Assembly: GCF_001652265.1 (NCBI RefSeq)
Contig: NZ_LWBS01000451.1
Span: 1-21,935 of the forward strand
From: Rhizobium leguminosarum
GTDB lineage: Bacteria; Pseudomonadota; Alphaproteobacteria; Rhizobiales; Rhizobiaceae
DNA: 21,935 nucleotides
Reading direction: 5' to 3'
The position numbers and the translations under genes are program-made. The notes under the pieces are model-generated. The model had not been told where the DNA came from and did not search any database. It saw nothing but the letters and a program-made list of their open reading frames with translations. Shown here in pieces: positions 8,615 through 16,600 of this stretch (the first letter of the stretch is position 1; each line of letters opens with the position of its first letter).

Positions 8615-9360
8615 GTGCAGCTCTCGAGATCGACGATCTGAGCGTCGTTTATGACCATTTTCATGCATTGAAGGATGTTAGCATCGCCGTCGAACGCGGC
8701 GAATCCTTTGGTCTTGTCGGCGAATCCGGCTCGGGAAAATCGACCTTGTTGCGGGCCGTTGCCGGACTTGCGCCGGTGAGCAGCGGCGCGATCAACATCG
8801 ACGGCGAGGCATTGAAAGGTTCGAAGCGAAGCAAAGTCTTCTACCGGCGCGTACAAATGGTCTTCCAGGATCCTTATGGTTCGCTGCATCCGCGCCAGAC
8901 GATCGACCGGCTTCTGCTCGAACCGCTTGCAATCCACGGCATCCCCGACGGCGAGAAGCGCATCGCCCGGGCGCTCGACGAGGTCGGCCTCGGCAATGGT
9001 TTCCGTTTCCGCTACCCGCACCAGCTCTCCGGCGGCCAGCGACAGCGCGTGGCGATCGCCCGGGCGCTGATCGTGGAGCCGTCGATCCTGCTACTCGACG
9101 AGCCGACATCGGCGCTCGACGCCTCGGTGCAGGCCGAGGTACTGAACCTGCTGGAAGAGATCCGACGCGACCGCAAGCTCACCTTCGTGATGGTGAGCCA
9201 TGATCTCGGTGTCGTCACCCATATGTGCGAACGGCTCGCGGTGATGCGCAACGGCGCCGTCGTCGAGCGGCTAAGCTCGCAAGAGCTGGCTGGAGGCGCG
9301 GTTCATGAGGACTATACGAGAAATTTGATGATCGCGAGCAAGGGTTTCGTCAAGGCCTGA
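8611..9360 (+). CDS. Peptide ABC transporter ATPase (DppF/OppF-like), short form
   Basis: This 249-aa ATPase has Walker A GESGSGKST (residues 37-45), Q-loop VFQDPYGSLHPRQ, signature LSGGQRQRVAIARAL, Walker B LLLDEPTSALD and H-loop VMVSHDLG. It stops soon after VHEDYTRNLM, so almost the whole C-terminal substrate-class domain of DppF/OppF is missing; overall length resembles NikE-like ATPases. The ATG at 8611 overlaps the previous TGA; an in-frame GTG at 8602 is less likely. It is the last gene of the peptide operon. No strong GC-rich terminator follows, only an AT-rich palindrome at 9369-9388. Confidence 0.92.
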   Translation: MSAALEIDDLSVVYDHFHALKDVSIAVERGESFGLVGESGSGKSTLLRAVAGLAPVSSGAINIDGEALKGSKRSKVFYRRVQMVFQDPYGSLHPRQTIDRLLLEPLAIHGIPDGEKRIARALDEVGLGNGFRFRYPHQLSGGQRQRVAIARALIVEPSILLLDEPTSALDASVQAEVLNLLEEIRRDRKLTFVMVSHDLGVVTHMCERLAVMRNGAVVERLSSQELAGGAVHEDYTRNLMIASKGFVKA

Positions 9361-9368
9361 AAGCCAAC

Positions 9369-9388
9369 CTTTTCAAACCTTTGAAAAG
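9369..9388. repeat. AT-rich perfect palindrome after the peptide operon
   Basis: CTTTTCAAA (9369-9377) and TTTGAAAAG (9380-9388) form perfect 9-bp arms around CC. It begins 9 bases after the last stop of the operon. It is too AT-rich for a strong terminator stem and lacks a following T-run, so it may be an mRNA end structure or a protein-binding site. No known operator was recognised. Confidence 0.4.
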
Positions 9389-9450
9389 AAAAGATCGGCG
9401 GCAGCGTTAAGGATAATGTTTTCCTAAAAGACGACCATTCGACTAGACTA

Positions 9451-9478
9451 TTGACAGCTGCCTTGCTTCTGTCATGAT
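9451..9478 (+). promoter_or_regulatory. Candidate sigma-70 promoter of the 62-codon frame
   Basis: TTGACA (9451-9456) is a perfect -35 hexamer. CATGAT (9473-9478), after a 16-base spacer, matches 4 of 6 bases of the -10 consensus. Transcription would begin near 9485, about 38 bases before the start codon at 9523. Inference from sequence only. Confidence 0.5.
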
Positions 9479-9522
9479 CCCGTTAACGTTTGTTAGCTTT
9501 CGTGATCGATGGAGGTTGAAGC

Positions 9523-9711
9523 ATGTTCTTTCTCGGTGGGATGACCATGGGCTACCTCGATCCTCCCCTGAAAACCGATCGCCGGGAACAGATTTCGGTA
9601 TCCCTTCCCTCGGAAAAGGACCGTCGGCTGATCGAGACCTCCTCCAACCCGCCTGAGAGTGAGAGTGCCGTCGAGCGCTCGTTGATCTGGGCATGGCGCA
9701 CGCTCTGCTAA
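9523..9711 (+). CDS. Small hypothetical protein, 62 aa
   Basis: I do not recognise this protein. GGAGG (9511-9515) lies 7 bases before the ATG, and a promoter-like TTGACA lies further up, giving the frame its own expression signals. Codon choice is mostly G or C at third positions, as in neighbouring genes. The product is hydrophilic and charged in the middle (KTDRREQISVSLPSEKDRR), with a short hydrophobic start and a tryptophan-containing end (SLIWAWRTLC). No membrane span or known motif is visible. It is unlikely to belong to the peptide operon, since 162 bases and its own promoter separate them. Confidence 0.5.
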   Translation: MFFLGGMTMGYLDPPLKTDRREQISVSLPSEKDRRLIETSSNPPESESAVERSLIWAWRTLC

Positions 9712-9838
9712 AAGGGCTGGTTGAATTTTCTCTTCCGTTCGCTCTGGACGGAAATTTATCTCTACCTACTTGATAGAGAAAATAAGAATATAAGCGCGAG
9801 CCGCACAACCGGCCGCACGAGAACAACGGAGGCGACAT

Positions 9839-10003
9839 ATGGCAGATCTGGGTATTTCGCATGCTCACGTGAATCAGTATGGTTCCGTACCGACCAAAAA
9901 GCCGCTCACCACGCGCCACAGGCTTCAGACGGTACTCCATGGCGCGATCTTCACCGCGGCGTTCCTGTTCGTCGTGGCCATGGTTTGCGGCGTCGTCGGG
10001 TAA
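9839..10003 (+). CDS. Small single-span membrane protein, 54 aa
   Basis: This short frame starts at an ATG 6 bases after a consensus GGAGG (9828-9832) and ends at TAA. The N-terminal half is polar (MADLGISHAHVNQYG, then KKPLTTRHRLQ). The C-terminal 20 or so residues are a hydrophobic helix (HGAIFTAAFLFVVAMVCGVVG). With the positive cluster KK..RHR just before the helix, the N-terminus should lie in the cytoplasm. I recall similar short proteins in other Rhizobium genomes but know no function. It lies 127 bases after the 62-codon frame and about 650 bases before ndvB. Such genes are easily missed because of their length. Confidence 0.65.
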   Translation: MADLGISHAHVNQYGSVPTKKPLTTRHRLQTVLHGAIFTAAFLFVVAMVCGVVG

Positions 10004-10657
10004 TCCGGCGGATGAAGCGTCGGCAGATGCCGGCGCTGCGGCGGTTTGCGCCTCTATTGAATTCCGGACCATTCAATTTGTCTCGGCATTCTCCTGGCAC
10101 TCGAATGTCAAAAGGAGAGTGGTCACGAGAGGCATTTTGTTATGGTTGATCGGCATTCCGATCCCCCATCATCATTCTTCTCTATTTTTTTCACGCCATC
10201 TGAAGCCTCCCACAGCGGCCTTGATCTCGACCGCAAACGGCGTGGGCCGCCGGCCGCCCAAACCGCCGCCAGGCGCATGGTCAGGCAATCATGCGTCTTT
10301 TGTTTTTCTGAAATCGAACAGCTCTTGCATTGCCGGAACCAGGTGCCGGCATTTTCGTCATTTCCCACCGCCCAGACAGGCTCGCTGGGCGGCGCCGCAT
10401 GCCTCCCGACTTGAATTTTCCCAAGGGTGTCCAAATTTTCGACATGGCTTTCGCGGAGAGGTTATCGATGGTCTCGATCACCCGTCGGGCCGCGTCCTGA
10501 CCAGGGCTTAGCCCGTTTGCATCGCTTGCCAAGTGACGTTCACCCCGGCTTCATCGATCTTTGAAGAATAGGGCTCCGTTCATGTAGCAGTCATGATAAG
10601 CAGTGCAAAAGGCTGAGCAAAACAGCCATAACTTCGTTTGGATCCAGAACCGAACCC
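10004..10657. other. 654-base stretch before ndvB without a convincing gene
   Basis: Open frames here on both strands lack good ribosome-binding sites and recognisable products. Structures present are a weak AT-rich inverted repeat (ATTGAAT 10056-10062 / ATTCAAT 10071-10077), a hairpin with T-run at 10331-10355, and a perfect 8-bp hairpin CCGCCCAG/CTGGGCGG (10368-10375 / 10385-10392). Possible promoter elements are GGAAC-N16-CGTC (10335-10359), TTGAAT at 10411 with AATTTT at 10434, and TTGAAG at 10561; none is decisive. It may hold the ndvB promoter and leader, or a small RNA. Confidence 0.6.
10331..10355 (+). terminator. Terminator-like hairpin upstream of ndvB
   Basis: TGCCGG (10331-10336) and CCGGCA (10346-10351) form a perfect 6-bp stem with a 9-base loop, followed directly by TTTT. 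A transcript starting further upstream could end here. The stem is short, so this is tentative. Confidence 0.35.
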
Positions 10658-13600
10658 ATGTCTATTTCAAATCTTTCTACGAGCCTTTCGCGCGAACCCG
10701 AAACGAGGCAGATCGATCATAACGATTCGATCCGCTCGACCTATCTTTCCATCGAGGACATCAAGGCGATGGGCGATGCGGTCGCCCGCAACGGCGTCGA
10801 CAAGCTGCCGGCTTTCGCCCCCTTCGATTTCTTTGCGCGTCATAAGGAAAACGAGAAGGAAATCCTGCGCGTCTACCGGACCACGGCGACCGATGTCGAG
10901 GCCGGCGATACCATCACGCCGGCGGCAGAATGGCTGCTGGATAATCACTATATCGTCGAAGAGGCGATCCAGGAGGTGCGGCGCGACTTCCCCCGCCGCT
11001 TCTATCGCGAATTGCCGACCATGGTCGTCGGCGGCGTCGAAGTACCGCGCACCCTCGTGCTTGCCTGGCTTTATGTCGCCCATACCCACAGCACGATCTC
11101 GCAGGAAAGTCTGACGGCGCTGGTCGACGGCTTCCAGGCCAGCGAGACGCTCAGGATCGGCGAACTCTGGGCGTTGCCCTCCCTCGTGCGCTACGTGCTC
11201 GTGGAAAACCTTCGCCGTATTTCGAGCCGCGTCGAAGCCAGCCGCCGCCTGCGCCGCCGCGCCAACGAGGCGGCCGACGAATTGGTGCGCCTGACCGACC
11301 CAGCCGGGGCGGCCGCCTATCTGAAGACGCTGGAACCGCTTGCCGAGGACAATACCTTCTCGACGCAGTTCCTCTATCGCCTGCGCGACGGCTCGCAGAC
11401 GTCGAGCCTGGCGATCACCTGGCTCGACGAGCGGCTGGAAGAGCTCGGCCGCAACACCGAAGAGGCGACGACGGCCGAACACAGCCGGCTCTCTTCCGGC
11501 AACGTGACGATGGGCAACATCATCCGCAGCCTTCGCGAGATCGATGATGCCGAATGGTCGGTCTGGGTCGAGCAGGTCAGCCATGTCGACAAGCTCCTCT
11601 GGGAGCATTCGGATTACGGCATCCTCGATTCCGGCTCGCGCAACAAATATCGCAAACAGATCGAGAAGCTGGCCAAGCGCTCGCCGCTGTCGGAAATGGA
11701 AATAGCCCAGCTGGCGCTCGACATGACCGCTGCCGCCAAGGCCTCCGGCGAGCCACAGCCGCATGAACCGAATGTTGGTGGCTTCCTGTCGGGCGCGCAG
11801 CGGCCGAAACTCGAGGCACGGGCGAACTATCGCCCGACGGTCATCCAGCATTTCGTGCGTGCCGTGCGCCGGTTCAACTGGCTGGCGATTGCCGTGCCCG
11901 TCATGCTGCTGACGGTCATCGCCATGGCGATCGTCGGCAAATTCATGGCGAATGCCGGCATGGGTGCGATCGAAATCGCCCTGCTGCTGATCATGTTCTC
12001 AGTGCCGGCATCGGAGGGGGCGACAGGTCTCTTCAACACCGTGCTGTCCTTCTTCGTGACGCCGGCGCGCCTCGTCGGCTACGAGTTCAAGGAAGGCATT
12101 CCGGAGGATGCGCGCACGCTGCTCGTCGTGCCCTGCCTGATCTCGAACCGCGACAGCGTCGACGACCACGTGCGCAATCTCGAGGTTCATTATCTCGCCA
12201 ATCCGCGCGGCGAGATCTATTTCGCGATGCTCAGCGACTGGCCGGATAGCGAGGCCGAGGAAACGACCGCCGATCTCGAGGTTCTCGATTATGCCAGGCG
12301 CGAGATCGCCAATCTCTCCGCCCGCTATGCCTATGACGGCAAGACGCGTTTCTATCTGTTGCATCGCCGCCGCCTCTACAATCCCTCGGAAGGCGTCTGG
12401 ATGGGCTGGGAGCGCAAGCGCGGCAAGCTGCACGAGCTGAACATGCTTCTGCGCGGCGACCGCGACACGACCTATCTGCCGGGCGCCAATACCGTGCCGG
12501 CCAATGTGCAATATGTCATGACGCTCGATGCTGATACGCGCCTGATGCGCGATGCCGTCACCAAGCTCGTCGGCAAGCTCTATCATCCGATCAACCGCCC
12601 GGTCATCAACCCGAAAACCGGCCGCGTCGAAAGCGGCTATGGCGTACTGCAGCCGCGGGTTACTCCGTCGCTGACGACGGGCAAGGACGCGTCGGTCTTC
12701 CAGCGCGTCTTTTCGATCAACCGCGGCCTCGATCCTTATGTCTTCACCGTTTCCGACGTCTACCAGGATCTCGCCGGCGAAGGCACATTCACCGGCAAGG
12801 GCCTTTATCATGTCGATGCCTTCGAAGCGTCGCTGAAGGGCCGGATCGACGAGAACTCCGTGCTCAGCCACGATCTTCTTGAAGGCTCGATGGCGCGTTG
12901 CGCGCTCGTCACCGATCTCGAACTGGTGGAGGATTTCCCGATCCGCTACGAGGTGGAAACCTCGCGCCAGCATCGCTGGGCGCGCGGCGACTGGCAGCTT
13001 CTCCCCTACATGTTCAATCCGACATACGGCGTCACGGCACTCGGCCGCTGGAAGATGTTCGACAATCTGCGCCGTTCGCTGACGCCGATCGCCTGGTTCT
13101 TCGCCTCCGTGCTCGGCTGGTATTTCATGGGTCCGCTCGGCGCGCTTATCTGGCAGATTCTGCTGATCTTCTGCCTCTTCGTTGCGCCGACGCTGTCGCT
13201 CATCAACGGCATCATCCCGCGCACCAGCGATATCATCGCCCGCGCCCATCTCTATACGGTCTGGTCCGATATCACGGCCGCCAATGCGCAGGTTGCGTTG
13301 CGCATCGTCTTCATCGCCGATTCGGCTTGCATGATGGCGGATGCGATCGTCCGTTCGCTCTATCGCCTCTTCGTCAGCCGCAAGCTGATGCTGCAGTGGC
13401 GAACCGCCGCCAGCGTTCAGGCCGGCGGCCAGGGCACGTTGATTTCCTACTACAAGGCGATGTGGCATGCGCCGGCGTTGGCGCTGCTGGCGCTCGGTTT
13501 CGCAGCCCTCCCGGGCGACAACGCCTTCCTCGTCGGCATTCCCTTCGCGCTGCTGTGGATGTTCTCGCCTGTGGTGGCCTGGTATGTCAGCCAGTCGGCA

Positions 13601-16600
13601 GAGACCGAGGATCGGCTCGAGGTTGCCGATTCAGTGTCGAGCGAACTGCGCAAGATCGCCCGGCGCACCTGGCGCTATTTCGAAACCTTCACGACGGCCG
13701 AGCAGAATTATCTGCCGCCGGACAATGTCCAGGAAACGCCGCATGTGATCGTTGCGGCGCGCACCTCGCCGACCAATATCGGCGTCTATCTGCTTTCCGT
13801 CGTTTCCGGCCGGCATTTCGGCTGGTTCTCCTTTGAGGAGACGCTCGAGCGGCTGGAGCAGACGATCGCGACGGTCGACAGAATGGAGAAATTCCGCGGC
13901 CATTTGTTCAACTGGTATCACACCGATACGCTGCAGACGCTTGGGCCCCGTTATGTCTCGGCCGTCGACAGCGGCAATCTCGCCGGTCATCTGATCGCGA
14001 TTTCGTCGGCCTGTCGCAACTGGGCGGAGGCGCCGTCCGCTCATATGCAGGGCAATCTCGACGGCGTCGGCGACACGGCCGGTATTCTCGGCGAAGTGCT
14101 GGCGGACCTGCCCGATGACCGCAAGACCGTGCGCCCGCTGCGCCGGCGCCTGGAGGAACGCATCGTCGGCTTCCAGAACGCGCTTGCCGCCGTCAAGCGC
14201 GAGCACGAATTCGCCTCGATCCGCATCATCAACCTCGCGGTTCTCGCGCGCGACATCGAGAAACTCGCCGCAAATCTCGACCATGAGGTCAAGTCGAAGC
14301 AGAGCGAAGAGGTCACCCTGTGGGCGGCATCGCTGGTGAAGGTCTGCGAGGCGCATATTTCCGACAGCACCTTCGATCTTTCCAAAGTCGATGCGCTGAG
14401 GCCGCGCCTGGTGGCGCTGCGCGACAAGGCCCGCGATCTTGCCTTCTCGATGGATTTCGGCTTCCTGTTCCGGCCGGAGCGGCGCCTGCTGTCGATCGGC
14501 TACCGGGTCGAAAGCGGCGAACTCGACCAGGCCTGCTACGACCTTCTCGCCTCGGAATGCCGCTTGACCAGCCTCTTCGGCATCGCCAAGGGTGATCTGC
14601 CGACGGAACACTGGTATCGCCTCGGCCGCCAGGTCGTGCCTGTGGGGTCGCGCGGTGCGCTGGTCTCCTGGTCCGGCTCGATGTTCGAATATCTGATGCC
14701 GCCGCTCGTCATGCAGGAGCGCGGCGGGGGTATTCTCAACCAGACCAACAATCTGGTCGTCATCGAACAGATGAACTATGCCCGCAAGCTCGGCATTCCC
14801 TGGGGCATTTCGGAAGCGGCCTTCAATGCCCGCGACCACAACCTCAATTATCAGTACACGAATTTCGGCGTGCCGACGCTCGGCCTGAAGCGCGGCCTCG
14901 GCCACAATGCCGTCATCGCGCCTTACGCATCGTTGCTTGCCAGCCAGTACGACCCGCCGGCCGCGCTCGAAAACCTGCAGAGGCTGCGCAAGGTCGGGGC
15001 GCTCGGCAAGTTCGGCTTCCACGACGCCGTCGACTTCACGCCGACGCGCGTGCCGGAAGGCAAGAAATGCGCGGTGGTTTACAACTATTATGCCCACCAT
15101 CACGGCATGTCGATCGCGGCGGTCGCCAACGTCGCCTTCAACGGTCATCTGCGCGAGCTCTTCCACTCCGATCCCGTCATCGAGGCAGCGGAGCTGCTGC
15201 TGCAGGAAAAGGCGCCGCGCGACATTCCCGTCATGAGCGGCAAGCATGAATCCGACACGCCGGCCAGCATCCAGGACGATCTCCTGCGGCCGGAGCTCAG
15301 GAAGATCAGCGATCCGGCGTCGCGCGACCGCGAGCTCGTGTTCCTGTCGAACGGTCATTATTCGCTGATGCTGACGGCGACGGGTGCTGGTTATTCCCGC
15401 TGGAACGGCCTTTCCGTTTCCCGCTGGAAAGCCGATCCGACCGAAGACCGCTGGGGCAGCTTCATCTTCCTGCGCGATACCGCCACCAACGAATGGTGGT
15501 CGACGACATCAGAGCCGAAGGGTGTCGAAGGCGAAAAAATCAAGGTCGAATTCGCCGACGAGAAGGCGCAGTTCACCAAGACGGTCGGTGACCTCACAAG
15601 CGAGGTGGAATGCATCATCGCAACCGAGCATGATGCCGAGGCCCGCCGCGTCACCCTGCTCAACATGGGCACGGAGGACCGTTTCATCGAGGTCACCTCC
15701 TATCTCGAACCGGTGATCACCTCCGACGATACCGACAATGCGCATCCGGCGTTCGCCCGCATGTTCGTCAAGACCGAGATCGGCAAGCGCGGCGACGTCA
15801 TCCGCGCCGAACGCAACAAGCGCGACCCGAACGAGCCGAACATCAGCATCGCACATCTGATCGTCGACAATGCCGGGGACACCCGCCATACCGAATTCGA
15901 GACCGACCGGCGCAAGTTCATCGGCCGTGGCCGCAGCCTTGCCGATGCAGCGGCCTTCGATCCGGGCGCTACGCTTTCCGGCAGCGACGGTTTCATGCTC
16001 GATGCCGTCATGTCGCTGCGTCGCACCGTCCGCGTGCCGGCCGGCAAGAAAGTCAGCGTGATCTTCTGGACGATTGCGGCGCCGAGCCGCGACGAAGTCG
16101 ACAAGGCAGTCAATCGCTACCGTCATCCCGACGCCTTCACCCACGAGCTCGTTCAGGCCTGGACACGCACGCAGGTGCAGATGCGCCATGTCGGCGTCAC
16201 CTCGCAGCAGGCGGCGGCCTTCCAGCATCTCGGACGCTATCTCGTCTATCCCGATATGCAACTGCGCAAGGACGAGGCGACCGTCGAGGCCGGCTTGCAG
16301 TCGCAATCGGCACTCTGGCCACTGGCAATCTCCGGCGACTTCCCGATCTTCACGCTGCGCATCAACGACGACATGGATCTCGAGATCGCCCGCGAGGCGC
16401 TGCTGGCGCAGGAATATCTGCGCTCGCGCGGCGTCACCGCCGATCTCGTCATCATGAACGAACGCGCCTCTTCCTATGCGCAGGACATGCAGCATGCAGT
16501 CGACGCCATGTGCGAGAACGTCCGTCGCATGGGCCAGGCCGACGGATTGCGCCAGCATATCTTTGCGGTTCGCAAGGACTTGATGGAGGAGAGCACCTAT

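Noticed and set aside
9721..10511. Overlapping open frames between the small genes and ndvB (including 9721-10149, 9879-10511 and 10142-10414)
   Set aside because: They overlap the better-supported 54-codon gene or lack ribosome-binding sites, and their products show no motifs.
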